This document shows, in pieces, positions 17,696 through 26,921 of a stretch of 64,000 nucleotides of DNA. The DNA is from Clostridia bacterium. GTDB lineage: Bacteria; Bacillota; Clostridia; Monoglobales; Monoglobaceae. The DNA lies in contig JAGARO010000006.1 in assembly GCA_017622215.1 (NCBI GenBank), positions 1 through 64,000 on the forward strand, given 5' to 3'. The first letter of the stretch is position 1, and each line of letters starts with the position of its first letter. The notes under the pieces were generated by a model. It saw nothing but the letters and a program-made list of their open reading frames with translations, was not told where the DNA came from and did not search any database. The position numbers were made by a program, and so were the translations under genes.

Positions 17696-18706
17696 TTACC
17701 AGCTTTTAAATTTCGACTTACAATATAGCTTCATAAGAAAAAAACATTTATATTTTAATGCCAAAAGCGATATTCTTCCTTTGTAATTTTTCCTGCCAAA
17801 TTTACAATTTTTTATCGTTTTCCTATAATATGGCTCTTTAAGACACGATTTTATATCATTAATAATTTCCTTATAGGGCTTATTATAATAAAATTGAGAT
17901 GAGCATGCATTGAATAAATTATGTGCCACATATCTGTATATCTGTGCCTGAAAATCAAATTTCTCAGCATCAATATTTTCCTCAAAACTTTGGCCAACTC
18001 TCATAGGATAATATAAGTCAAATGGCTTATGTCCTTTTGTCATTGAATTCGTATTTATTCTATAATTGTATAGGATGTCATTCATAACATACATCGAATT
18101 TGCACCACATATTATAGGTTTTGTACACACTGCATCTTCACCTATATCTACATCATCCGAAATATTTAGCTGTACAGGTACATACAATTCCCTATTAACT
18201 ACAGCATCTACTATTGATGTGTCATAATATAGAGAATTTTCATCCTCAATCAGTATTGGAAAAATATCTCTTTCGATATCTTCCTTTGTATAAAGACCAC
18301 TTTTTAAACCTACGTGTTTTTCTATAATTTTATCTTCATATACATTTCTCCAGTCAAAACGAATAATATCTGGTGAATATTTTTTTATAATTTCAAGAAT
18401 CTTTTTAAAAAAATTGTCATCATACCAATCATCACCATCAAGACTTGCTATATATTCTCCTTTAGCCTCGACAGTTCCTGCTTTTCTTGCACTTACTAAG
18501 CCTCCATTTTCTTTATGAATAACTTTTATTTGCGGATACGCCTTTGCGTATTCATCACAGATTTTTCCACAATTATCAGGAGAGCCGTCATCTACTAAAA
18601 TAATTTCTATTTCATCTGTAATTTGACAGATAAGACTGTCCACACATCTGTTTAAATATTTTTCAACGTTATAAATAGGAACTATAACACTTAAAGTAGG
18701 AATCAT
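17696..18706 (-). CDS. GT2 glycosyltransferase
   Basis: A 336-residue family 2 glycosyltransferase: TLSVIVPIYNVEKYLNRCV, VDDGSPDNCG and LDGDDWYDD (G replaces the usual S in the DxDD motif). Preceded by the second ATP-grasp gene with a 24-bp gap. Substrate unknown. Confidence 0.9.
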   Translation of the reverse strand: MIPTLSVIVPIYNVEKYLNRCVDSLICQITDEIEIILVDDGSPDNCGKICDEYAKAYPQIKVIHKENGGLVSARKAGTVEAKGEYIASLDGDDWYDDNFFKKILEIIKKYSPDIIRFDWRNVYEDKIIEKHVGLKSGLYTKEDIERDIFPILIEDENSLYYDTSIVDAVVNRELYVPVQLNISDDVDIGEDAVCTKPIICGANSMYVMNDILYNYRINTNSMTKGHKPFDLYYPMRVGQSFEENIDAEKFDFQAQIYRYVAHNLFNACSSQFYYNKPYKEIINDIKSCLKEPYYRKTIKNCKFGRKNYKGRISLLALKYKCFFLMKLYCKSKFKSW

Positions 18707-18730
18707 ATTATACCCTCGCTTTTACTATTA

Positions 18731-19756
18731 TTAAGAATACATCTCAATATATCTTCTTTTCATAATAACTCCATATTTAGGGGTGATTTCAGGAAGTTCT
18801 TCCCCCAAGCAACGCTTAACATTGAGATATAATAAGTTTACTCCCGATGCAGTAAACTCTGAAACCCCCGCTGTAGCTCTTGGGTTGCATTCCATAATCA
18901 AAGGTGTGCCATCCGCCCTTTCTTTTATGTCAAAACCTATATTTCCTGAAAGCTTAAGACTTTCGGCAACCGAATTACACATCTCTATAATTTCCGGCTT
19001 ATCTTCTACAACCCCATCTAAAATAATGCTTGACTGTACATTAAGACCTCGTCTTACTAAACTGTATTTAACAACACCTTCGTCAACAAGCATATCAACC
19101 GTATATTCGTTACCCGGAAGGTATTCCATCGCAAGCATTTCAGGCATATTCCCCTCTAAAAGAGTTTCTTTAAATTCTTTTAAAGTTGTATACAAAGAAT
19201 TTGGTTTTTCATGAAAAAGAATATCAAATCTTGATTTTGTTGAATCAATAATTCTCATGCCTCTGCTTCCGCTACCCTCTGTCGCCTTAAAAACTATTGG
19301 TGTACCAATACTATCAATTGCTTTATCTACATCGTCAATGCTCTTAACAGAGCAAAACTTTGGCGTCTCGATACCATTTTTTTTCATATACTCAAATAGT
19401 GAGAGTTTATTATTTGCAATTTTAAGCGGCTCTAAATCAGATACAGATATAATAATACCTGCGTTCAAAAAGCGTTCCTTGTTTTTGGATAATATTTCAA
19501 GCTCAACCGACATAATTGGAATTACTACATCGACGTTCTCCTTTTTACAGATTTCAAAAATACAATCAGCATATGAAGGGTCATCCCCTCTCGGAACCTG
19601 ATAGTATGTATCAAACATCTGTAAAATTGTATCATCCTTATTCATGTCTGCCCCGATAAGACGAATATTTCTTTCTTCAATATTCTTAAGGCATTCTGCT
19701 GTTCCTGGCATATATACATTTCCGCAAGCTGTAATTAATACCGTAACATCATTCAT
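18731..19756 (-). CDS. ATP-grasp ligase (CarB-like), second copy
   Basis: A 341-residue ATP-grasp enzyme. The N-terminal pre-ATP domain (VLITACGNVYMPG) resembles CarB/PylC-like proteins; ATP-grasp signatures are KATEGSGSRGMRI near residue 170, EYLPGNEYTVDM near 220 and IMECNPRATAG near 295 (metal-binding E..N). Members join a carboxylate to an amine or thiol via an acyl phosphate. ATG 19756 is preferred over a GTG at 19789 because it begins at the conserved domain. It overlaps the decarboxylase-like gene by 8 bp. With the first ATP-grasp enzyme it suggests two amide-forming steps. Confidence 0.85.
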   Translation of the reverse strand: MNDVTVLITACGNVYMPGTAECLKNIEERNIRLIGADMNKDDTILQMFDTYYQVPRGDDPSYADCIFEICKKENVDVVIPIMSVELEILSKNKERFLNAGIIISVSDLEPLKIANNKLSLFEYMKKNGIETPKFCSVKSIDDVDKAIDSIGTPIVFKATEGSGSRGMRIIDSTKSRFDILFHEKPNSLYTTLKEFKETLLEGNMPEMLAMEYLPGNEYTVDMLVDEGVVKYSLVRRGLNVQSSIILDGVVEDKPEIIEMCNSVAESLKLSGNIGFDIKERADGTPLIMECNPRATAGVSEFTASGVNLLYLNVKRCLGEELPEITPKYGVIMKRRYIEMYS

Positions 19757-20855
19757 AAGTCGAAAAAACCTCCTCAAAAGTTTCTGCACGCTTAATTATT
19801 TTTCCATTTTCCGTTATCATCGGGCAGTTTGGGCGAATAAACGGCGGCTTTGAAACCAACGAATATCCACCTACATTTCCAAAGACAATTATGTCCCCCA
19901 CAGCAAGACTCCCTGAAAATTCTTTATATATAACATCATGTTCCAAACATGTATATCCAACCAAATCTGCATTATTTAACAGGGTTTGCTTTTTTCCACA
20001 TGGAATAATTTTTACTGGTAGTTTCTTTAATTCACATATCTCGCCAAGATTTTGTTTGCTACAATTGAGTTCAACAAAGCTCTTCCCTCTAATTTCCTTA
20101 ATGCTGATAACTTGCGAGACAAATTCTATATATTTATTTATAAGAGTAGTTCCGGGTTCAGTAAAAAGAAGTGGTTTATTTTCTTCGTTTTTATAATGTT
20201 CTTCAACAATAGCTGCAGTTACTTTTGCATAATCTTCATATGAAGGAACAAATGAAAACTGAGATTTTAAGCTTTCGTCCATATCTCCATACATTCCGCT
20301 CCCCAAATCTATATATAAAAGATTGCCATTTTTAAAATATTTATCTGCAATATTAAGCATAAGTTGGGTCCTTTTTTCCCACGCCTCTAGAGTTCTTGCC
20401 TGACTGATATGACAATGAATGCCTACTATACGATCGCCTGCAATACGAAATGCTTCATCAAGGTCCTCAACCCCAAAACGACTTATAAATCCTTGCCCAA
20501 CATCTATATTTACACGTAATCCAATTCTCTTATTTGGAATAATTGATAGCTCGTCCAAATTGTCAACATTAATTATACATTCTGGAAATTCTTCTTTACT
20601 TGGCCCGTTAAAAATTATTTTATCATCAGTAAAACCAATTTTTTTTGCAAGATTATATTCCATCATCGATACAACCTCTGCATATCCACCAAGACTTTTA
20701 ATAAGTTTTAATATGTAAGGTGTATAATTTGTTTTAAAGGAGTATGCAATATTATAATTTGAATAATATTTTTTAAAAGTTTGTAATAAATTATTATAAT
20801 TATCTATAAAATCTTTTTCCTTAAACAGATAACAAGGAGTTAAAGAATACTGCAT
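19749..20855 (-). CDS. PLP-dependent diaminopimelate/ornithine decarboxylase-like enzyme
   Basis: A 368-residue fold-type III PLP enzyme of the LysA group. The PLP lysine is in YSFKTNYTP (about residue 42); GIHCHISQ (H about 147), DLGSGMYG (glycine loop about 184) and EPGTTLI bind cofactor phosphate, and YTCLEHDVIY resembles the CxxxD region of the active site. Canonical LysA is about 420 residues and has a stricter substrate-binding motif. Its place between two ATP-grasp genes and a PIG-L deacetylase suggests biosynthesis of an amino or amine substituent, as in CarC/BtrK-type side pathways, and not housekeeping lysine synthesis. Confidence 0.82.
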   Translation of the reverse strand: MQYSLTPCYLFKEKDFIDNYNNLLQTFKKYYSNYNIAYSFKTNYTPYILKLIKSLGGYAEVVSMMEYNLAKKIGFTDDKIIFNGPSKEEFPECIINVDNLDELSIIPNKRIGLRVNIDVGQGFISRFGVEDLDEAFRIAGDRIVGIHCHISQARTLEAWEKRTQLMLNIADKYFKNGNLLYIDLGSGMYGDMDESLKSQFSFVPSYEDYAKVTAAIVEEHYKNEENKPLLFTEPGTTLINKYIEFVSQVISIKEIRGKSFVELNCSKQNLGEICELKKLPVKIIPCGKKQTLLNNADLVGYTCLEHDVIYKEFSGSLAVGDIIVFGNVGGYSLVSKPPFIRPNCPMITENGKIIKRAETFEEVFSTYE

Positions 20856-21505
20856 TTTTCATCAAACCCCATTTCAAGTCTTAGCACTTCAAATGCTTCT
20901 GCATATTTTCTTCCTATTTCATATCCTCTGTACCCGCATCTGCTGTGAACACCTGTTACCCAGTCCTCTGCACCAAATTTATTGTATTCACTTTTATGTT
21001 CTCTTAATGAATCAATTTTTTTATCAATTGTTGACTCTATATCTACATACAACTGCGGTCTGAAAGCTACATATGATCTTCCAGATGGAGATATTGGTTC
21101 ATAAAAAAACACAGTGTTCTTTCGCCTTGCAGCGGCAATTGTCGCATTGCTCACACCAACATGTGCCTGATGTGTATCAAACGGATGATGTGTAAAAATT
21201 ATGTCAGGGTTAAACTCGCTAATTCTTAGATCAATTGCGTTAACTACATCTGACTGAAACGGAATATCTTTTGTGGGAAAATCAAGTATTTCAATCTTTT
21301 CTATGCCTAATGTATGTAATGCATTCAATCCTTCCTGCACTGCATCTTCATCAGAACGTTGTACATTTCCTTCTTTATTTGTATATCCCGATTTGCTCAT
21401 TATTAAAACACACACATCGTGTCCTGATTCTACCGCCTTTGCCAAGGTTCCCCCGCAAGCTATTTCCACATCGTCCAAATGTGCACCTACTGCTAAAATT
21501 TTCAT
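20840..21505 (-). CDS. PIG-L family zinc deacetylase
   Basis: A 221-residue zinc deacetylase of the PIG-L/LmbE family. AHLDDVE at residues 8-14 supplies the metal ligands and catalytic Asp, and HHPFDTHQAH near 107 the third ligand. Members remove the N-acetyl from GlcNAc-containing molecules or bacillithiol/mycothiol precursors. It starts after GGGGAGG with 8-bp spacing and overlaps the next gene by 16 bp. Here it may expose an amine for the ATP-grasp ligases; that link is inference. Confidence 0.9.
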   Translation of the reverse strand: MKILAVGAHLDDVEIACGGTLAKAVESGHDVCVLIMSKSGYTNKEGNVQRSDEDAVQEGLNALHTLGIEKIEILDFPTKDIPFQSDVVNAIDLRISEFNPDIIFTHHPFDTHQAHVGVSNATIAAARRKNTVFFYEPISPSGRSYVAFRPQLYVDIESTIDKKIDSLREHKSEYNKFGAEDWVTGVHSRCGYRGYEIGRKYAEAFEVLRLEMGFDEKCSIL

Positions 21506-21567
21506 GTTTTATCCTCCCCATAAATTATTTTCAAATCAATACATGTAGAAACTTTATTAATCTAAAT

Positions 21568-22668
21568 TCAAAACTTTTTTTCATACAATGACTGCATTTC
21601 ACAAAAGACCGCTTGATTTCCAAATGAACAAACTTTATTTGCATTATATTCACCCATTGAAATCAAGTTTTTACTCAGTACTTTTTCAATTGCTTTTTTA
21701 CAATCAGCAACATTGCGTGGTTCAAAAAAGGTCCCTCCACTTTCATCAATTAAATCAGTATTGCCACGAATTTTTGTTACTACACATGGTAACGAACTTG
21801 CCATTGCCTCCATCAAGGAGACAGGCAATCCCTCACGAGTTGATGGAAAAACAAAAATATCAGCTATGGCACATAATTCTAAAATATCTTTTCTGTATCC
21901 AAGTAACCTTACTCTATCACCAAGATCTAATTCTTTTATGATACCATCTAAATATTGATGCAAATTGCCTTCTCCTGCTACTAAATAATACACATTATCC
22001 ATATCTTTTATTGCCCGTATTACTGTTTCATGATTCTTAAATATATCAAGCTCTCCAACCGATAATAACAATTTTTTGTTTTCAGGTATATTCATTTCCT
22101 TTTTCTTAGCTTTTACATCTATACTTATATTCTTAAACTTATCAACATCTATACCTACCCCCGGTACATAAGAAATCAATTTTGCTTTTATTTTCTTCCT
22201 CGCAAAGTTATAATCTTCTTTATTTATAGTTATAAGCACATCGGTTAACCTAGCACATAATTTTTCAACGGGATAATACATCATCCAATTCTTAAAAGGT
22301 GCTCCCTTGTAAAAATGGAAACCATGTGCTGTATAAAAAACTTTTGTACCTTTTTTTCTTGTCTTTATACACGCAATCCTTGTACACATAGCCGCAATAG
22401 GAGTATGACAATGAACTATGTCATAACTATTTTCTTCTACAATCTTTTTAATTTGTTTTATTGCTTCTATATTTCCGATATTTAAAGGAGAGCGAACACA
22501 TGAAAGCGGATATATTTTACATCCCCAATTTTCATAGCAATCCGAAACCATACTTATATTTTGATTAGTCGCAATATGCACCTCATTGCCTTCGTCCAAC
22601 AATCTTCTAATAAAAGCCCTAAAAAAATTCATTGTTGTCCCAACGGTGGTAACATACAATATTTTCAT
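21568..22668 (-). CDS. GT4 glycosyltransferase
   Basis: A 366-residue GT-B family 4 glycosyltransferase (EpsD/PglA-like). N-terminal domain: ILYVTTVGTTMNFFRAFI and VHCHTPIAAM, then YTAHGFHFYKG. C-terminal domain: LLSVGELDIFKNHETVI, VAGEG, VFPSTREGLPVSLMEAMA, where EGLP...E is the donor-binding EX7E motif. ATG 22668 with AAGGAG upstream is favoured over a GTG at 22689 that overlaps that site. As the GT nearest the initiating transferase it is a candidate for adding the second sugar. Confidence 0.9.
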   Translation of the reverse strand: MKILYVTTVGTTMNFFRAFIRRLLDEGNEVHIATNQNISMVSDCYENWGCKIYPLSCVRSPLNIGNIEAIKQIKKIVEENSYDIVHCHTPIAAMCTRIACIKTRKKGTKVFYTAHGFHFYKGAPFKNWMMYYPVEKLCARLTDVLITINKEDYNFARKKIKAKLISYVPGVGIDVDKFKNISIDVKAKKKEMNIPENKKLLLSVGELDIFKNHETVIRAIKDMDNVYYLVAGEGNLHQYLDGIIKELDLGDRVRLLGYRKDILELCAIADIFVFPSTREGLPVSLMEAMASSLPCVVTKIRGNTDLIDESGGTFFEPRNVADCKKAIEKVLSKNLISMGEYNANKVCSFGNQAVFCEMQSLYEKKF

Positions 22669-22695
22669 ACTCTCTTTCTCCTTTGACACACTCTA

Positions 22696-23655
22696 TTATG
22701 CGATTATAACCTCATTATATTTCATCATATATACGTCATCTTTATAAGACCCTATATTGGGATTATTGACATTACCATTTATATTATTAACAATAAGTTT
22801 TATATGATTTATACCACATTCATATGCGTGAGGATATCCGCCTCCAAATCTCGGATTCACCTCAGAGATGTAATACTCCCCACTAATATCAAAAATATCA
22901 ATATCAATCTGACCTAAAAATCCAAATTCCTTACAAAATGTATTTATAAGCTCAAACAGTCTCTCATCCTTAAACGATACCGCCTTATCGGTTTCTCCCG
23001 CTCTCATTACTAGTTTCTTCTTCGTAAAAACAGACACAAGTTCACCGCTTATCATATCAATATAGCAATCAGCGCCAATTTCCTGTCCATCTAAAAATTC
23101 CTGTATCATCAAGTTATCATTATGAGAAAACAAACACTCAAGTGTTTCCTCGTCATAGACCTTAGAGATTTCAATACTCGCACTTCCACATATCGGCTTT
23201 ACAAATACAGGGTAAGAGATTTGTCCTAATTTTTCATCCTTAATAAATTCTTCCTTGTCCACATATGTTTTAGCACAGTTGTATCCATGTTCTTTAAGCC
23301 ACAAATACATATCGTATTTATTTAATGTTTTCTCACATATATTATAATTAGACTCAATAACCATGACGCCCAAAGCTTCAAATTCATTCTTGTGCTTTGC
23401 AATCAAAGATAATTCAGGATCAATAAGCGATAAAACTCCCTTTATTTTTTCTTTCTTACAGATATCAAAAATGACATTAATGTATCCAGGTTCTGTTATT
23501 CTTGGTACTATGTAATAATTATCAGCCTCATAAATTGCAGGCGCAATCGAACTACAATCGGTTACTATAACCCTTCCTTTTCCACCAAGTTCCCTTTTAA
23601 AATACTGTACAATTTTATTTCTTGACCCTGCGCTAAGTATTAAAATATTTGTCAA
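22696..23655 (-). CDS. ATP-grasp ligase (CarB/PylC-like), first copy
   Basis: A 319-residue ATP-grasp enzyme. Opening NILILSAGSRNKIVQYF, ATP-binding KPICGSASIEISKV near residue 152, QEFLDGQEIGADCYID near 188 and SEVNPRFGGGYPHAYECG near 275, giving the metal-binding E..N. Related to the 18731 gene but shorter and divergent. It overlaps the PLP gene before it by 4 bp. It probably ligates an amino acid-like unit to a sugar or carrier; substrate unknown. Confidence 0.85.
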   Translation of the reverse strand: MTNILILSAGSRNKIVQYFKRELGGKGRVIVTDCSSIAPAIYEADNYYIVPRITEPGYINVIFDICKKEKIKGVLSLIDPELSLIAKHKNEFEALGVMVIESNYNICEKTLNKYDMYLWLKEHGYNCAKTYVDKEEFIKDEKLGQISYPVFVKPICGSASIEISKVYDEETLECLFSHNDNLMIQEFLDGQEIGADCYIDMISGELVSVFTKKKLVMRAGETDKAVSFKDERLFELINTFCKEFGFLGQIDIDIFDISGEYYISEVNPRFGGGYPHAYECGINHIKLIVNNINGNVNNPNIGSYKDDVYMMKYNEVIIA

Positions 23656-24575
23656 CTTAAAGCCTCCAATCCATCAAAAAACAACGGTGTTCCCCCTGTA
23701 TTTAAAAACAATATGTTTTTATTTTTAATTCCATTTTCTTCTATATATTTCTTCATTCCCCAAAAAGCTTTTCCCGTATATGTAGCATTCAATGCTATTC
23801 CATCAAAAAAAAGTACATCTTTTATGGTTCCTAAAATATCACTGTTATACTCTCCATATCCTTCACATATATATTTATCTATAAAAATAACATCTGACTC
23901 ATAATTTATATTACTATTAAAATATTCCTTTAGTGAATCAATTATCACTTGTCTTCCGTAAGGATTTTTTCTAGCAATACTAATTCCTACAATCTTTTGT
24001 GTTATATTTTTATTCTTTATTTTCCCAGCAATCAGCCCTGCCTGAGTTGTTCCTGTTCCTGAAGCAAGGAAGATATAATCAAAACAAATATTATTTTCTT
24101 TTTCATACTGTAAAATTTCTTCATACGCATTTACATACGCCTGTGTTCCTAAATTGCCGTGTCCTCCACCCTTGATAAAATACGGGGTGTATCTTTTTTT
24201 TAAGTCTAACATTGTTTTTTCAATGGTATCTGCCACACAATCTAATGGTGTTTTTACAATGCTAGCTCCAAACAAACCAACCATTTTACTATTATATGTC
24301 TCTTCATAACCTTCTTCTGGCGAAATTATATAACACTTTATATTATTTAAAGCCGCCATATTCGCAATAATCCTGCAATGGTTTGAACTGCTACTCCCAT
24401 ATGTTACTACCACATCACTATTATTGCTTCTTAAATCACCAAAAAAAAGTTCGGCTTTACGAACTTTGTTTCCACCAAAGCAAAACGGTAACAAATCCTC
24501 TCTCTTAACATAAAATCTATTATCATTATATTCTTCCTTAAGTCTTGTTATTGGAGTTTCAAACAACATTTTCAT
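23652..24575 (-). CDS. ACC deaminase/D-cysteine desulfhydrase family PLP enzyme
   Basis: A 307-residue fold-type II PLP enzyme. PLP lysine in FGGNKVRKAE (about residue 37), SSSNHCRI near 63 and LASGTGTTQAGL near 168 as phosphate-binding loop, as in D-cysteine desulfhydrase and ACC deaminase. It overlaps the GNAT gene by 17 bp and the ATP-grasp gene by 4 bp, so it belongs firmly to the operon. Such an enzyme is unusual in a polysaccharide cluster; here it may process a D-amino acid or act as a beta-replacement enzyme. Confidence 0.85.
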   Translation of the reverse strand: MKMLFETPITRLKEEYNDNRFYVKREDLLPFCFGGNKVRKAELFFGDLRSNNSDVVVTYGSSSSNHCRIIANMAALNNIKCYIISPEEGYEETYNSKMVGLFGASIVKTPLDCVADTIEKTMLDLKKRYTPYFIKGGGHGNLGTQAYVNAYEEILQYEKENNICFDYIFLASGTGTTQAGLIAGKIKNKNITQKIVGISIARKNPYGRQVIIDSLKEYFNSNINYESDVIFIDKYICEGYGEYNSDILGTIKDVLFFDGIALNATYTGKAFWGMKKYIEENGIKNKNILFLNTGGTPLFFDGLEALS

Positions 24576-25089
24576 ATACCTCTTTTAAAATACCATAAAC
24601 ATACCGGTTAACTTTTTTCCCGTCGCATATCAAATCTTGTCTAATTAAACCTTCCTTTTGAAAGCCCAGCTTTTCAAAAAGATTTTGAGCAGAAATATTT
24701 TCTTCTTCTGTATACAAAAAGATTTTATTCAATCCTAATGTGTTAAAAGCATAATTAATCAACAACATACTTGCCTTTTTTGCAATTCCACAACCCTTAA
24801 ACTCTTGTTCTCCTATGCATACATAATATTCCGCTTTTTTATTTTTATTATCTATGTTTAGCAATCCAATTAAACCAACTGGAATACCCTCATACTCAAT
24901 AACAGCGTCAAACCGTGTATCCAAATCCTTTATTCTATGAAACCACATTGTTGTTTTATCATATTCCAGTGGCAAGTCATAGTGAAGATACTTATTGTTA
25001 TCAGTATTATTTATCCACTCTACCTTCTTTGGTATATCCTCCAAACAAAACTTGCGCAAAGAAACATTCCCATCTCTTAAAATAATCAC
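24559..25089 (-). CDS. GNAT N-acetyltransferase (RimJ/PseH-like)
   Basis: A 176-residue GNAT acetyltransferase. The acetyl-CoA loop is in GEQEFKGCGIAKKASMLL and the C-terminal NLFEKLGFQKEGLIRQD pattern is typical of RimJ/RimL and PseH-like enzymes. It directly follows a PglC-like transferase and a DegT aminotransferase, so it probably N-acetylates the amino sugar made by the latter, as PseH and PglD do in their pathways. A tailoring role on an amino acid is an alternative. Confidence 0.85.
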   Translation of the reverse strand: MIILRDGNVSLRKFCLEDIPKKVEWINNTDNNKYLHYDLPLEYDKTTMWFHRIKDLDTRFDAVIEYEGIPVGLIGLLNIDNKNKKAEYYVCIGEQEFKGCGIAKKASMLLINYAFNTLGLNKIFLYTEEENISAQNLFEKLGFQKEGLIRQDLICDGKKVNRYVYGILKEVYENVV

Positions 25090-25091
25090 TA

Positions 25092-25718
25092 TTAAATCCT
25101 TTCTTTTTGTATAGTTCTTTCCTCGTACAACTTTCCAACAGTATGTTGTTCTCCCACTAAAATATCAGCACCATTTGCAGCTTTGAACACTGTACGGAAA
25201 ATAATTTTAATGTCCAATAAAAACGATATATTATTTACATATTCCAAGTCATACTTAAATTTTTCTTCCCATGTAATAGCATTTCTGCCATTGACCTGTG
25301 CAAGCCCCGAAAGTCCCGGTCTTACGTCATGACGATGTCTTTCCTCTTCAGTATAATAATCGAGATATTCAACCAGAAGAGGTCTGGGGCCGACTACACT
25401 CATATCGCCCTTTAGGATATTAAACGCCTCAGGAAGCTCATCAAGGCTTGTCTTTCTTAAAAGCCTTCCAAACTTTGTAAGTCTTACATCATCAGGAAGA
25501 AGATTTCCATTTTCGTCCTTTTCGTCTGTCATCGTCCTGAACTTATAAAGATTAAAAATCTTCTCATCTTTACCAGGACGTACCTGCTTAAACAAAACAG
25601 GACTGCCAAGCTTTATCTTCACAAGGACTGCAACAATTATGTAAAGCCAGCCAAAGACTATCAGCGCTGCCAGGGCACACACTATGTCAAAAAGCCTTTT
25701 TCCATATTTTTTATACAC
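25092..25718 (-). CDS. Initiating sugar-1-phosphate transferase (PglC-like)
   Basis: A 208-residue monotopic phosphoglycosyl transferase (PF02397). It has one N-terminal membrane segment (about residues 12-32), then VLFKQVRPGKDEKIFNLYKFRTM, TSLDELPEAFNILKGDMSVVGPRP (catalytic DE near residue 94) and RPGLSGLAQVNGRN. Lacking the large N-terminal region of WbaP, it resembles PglC, which uses UDP-diNAcBac. It would load the first sugar phosphate onto undecaprenyl phosphate. Second gene of the operon, sharing a base with the aminotransferase stop. Confidence 0.93.
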   Translation of the reverse strand: MYKKYGKRLFDIVCALAALIVFGWLYIIVAVLVKIKLGSPVLFKQVRPGKDEKIFNLYKFRTMTDEKDENGNLLPDDVRLTKFGRLLRKTSLDELPEAFNILKGDMSVVGPRPLLVEYLDYYTEEERHRHDVRPGLSGLAQVNGRNAITWEEKFKYDLEYVNNISFLLDIKIIFRTVFKAANGADILVGEQHTVGKLYEERTIQKERI

Positions 25719-26842
25719 TAAAACAACCCCTTAATTATACTAATTACCTCTTTTTGTTGCTCCGCTGTCATTTTTACATCTGACGGCAGACACAATCCTC
25801 TTTTGAATATATCTTCACCTACATTATCGCCATTAACCATTATATAATCATTTCCAGAATAAACCGGCTGCATATGCATAGGCTTCCATATTGGTCTTGA
25901 CTCAATATTTTCCGTTTCTAAAGCAAGTCTTATTTTTTCAGGGGTTACAATATGTAACGCTTCCTCATCAATTATCATACAGCTGAGCCAGAAGTTTGGT
26001 TCAGAATTCTTTTCATCATAAGGATTCATACTAACAGGAAGCCCCTCAAAGCCCTCCTTATATCTCATATAAATCTCTTTCTTCTTCGCTATATGTTCTT
26101 CAAGGTGCGGGAACTGTCCCCTTACCACGCCTGCGATTACATTACTCATACGATAGTTATAGCCAATCTCTTCATGCTGGTACCAGGGAGCATTCTCTCT
26201 TGACTGAGTTGACCATTTTCTTGCCTTATCAGCACTTTCCTTACAGTCTGTTAGAAGCATTCCGCCTGAAGAACCTGTTATAATCTTATTTCCATTAAAT
26301 GAGATTGCATTGAAATTACCAAAATCACCTGTCTGTTTTCCCTTATAGCTTGCGCCAAGAGATTCTGCAGCGTCCTCAATTATCATTGCACCGTGCTTTT
26401 TACAAATCTTTGTGATTTCATCAATCTTTGCAGGAGTTCCGTAAAGGTGGGCATAAACCACAAGCTTTACATCAGGATAGATTTCAAAAGCCTTTTCAAG
26501 TGCCGCAGGGTCCATATTCCATGTGTCATACTCTGTATCAATAAATACAGGCACACCCCCCTCGTAAACAACAGGATTAACTGTTGCGGCAAAGGTCATA
26601 TCTGAGCAAAAAACCTTGTCCCCCGGTTTCACACCGGCAAGTTTAACTGCCATATGTAGTGCCGCTGTGCCCGCTGAGAGACCAACTGCGTACTTACAGC
26701 CCACCTTTTCACAGACAAGTTTTTCAACCTCGTTAATATTTTCCCCAACTGTGGACATCCAGTTTGTTTCATAAGCCTCTCTTACAAAGTCCATTTCTTC
26801 CCCGTGCATTGTGGGTGTAGAAAGCCATATCTTCTCCTTCAT
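25718..26842 (-). CDS. DegT/DnrJ/EryC1 sugar aminotransferase
   Basis: A 374-residue PLP aminotransferase of the DegT family, acting on a nucleotide-linked keto sugar (PglE-like). GLSAGTAALHMAVKLAGV binds PLP phosphate, IEDAAESLGASYKGKQTG holds the ring-contacting Asp, and the Schiff-base Lys is in SFNGNKIITG near residue 185. First gene of the operon. Start 26842 has GAGGGG seven bases before it; the ATG at 26857 does not. A 4,6-dehydratase (PglF-like) to supply its substrate is not in the window and must be elsewhere. Confidence 0.92.
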   Translation of the reverse strand: MKEKIWLSTPTMHGEEMDFVREAYETNWMSTVGENINEVEKLVCEKVGCKYAVGLSAGTAALHMAVKLAGVKPGDKVFCSDMTFAATVNPVVYEGGVPVFIDTEYDTWNMDPAALEKAFEIYPDVKLVVYAHLYGTPAKIDEITKICKKHGAMIIEDAAESLGASYKGKQTGDFGNFNAISFNGNKIITGSSGGMLLTDCKESADKARKWSTQSRENAPWYQHEEIGYNYRMSNVIAGVVRGQFPHLEEHIAKKKEIYMRYKEGFEGLPVSMNPYDEKNSEPNFWLSCMIIDEEALHIVTPEKIRLALETENIESRPIWKPMHMQPVYSGNDYIMVNGDNVGEDIFKRGLCLPSDVKMTAEQQKEVISIIKGLF

Positions 26843-26921
26843 AATTAAACCCCTCATATTTCAAATTTTCATATAAAAAAATCAAAAACTTATATGAAAA
26901 CTATTAAACTTATACATATTC

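Noticed and set aside
26843-26920. Riboswitch or antitermination leader before the polysaccharide operon
   Set aside because: The leader is only about 75 nt, A/T-rich and shows no stable conserved-looking fold or JUMPstart-like motif.
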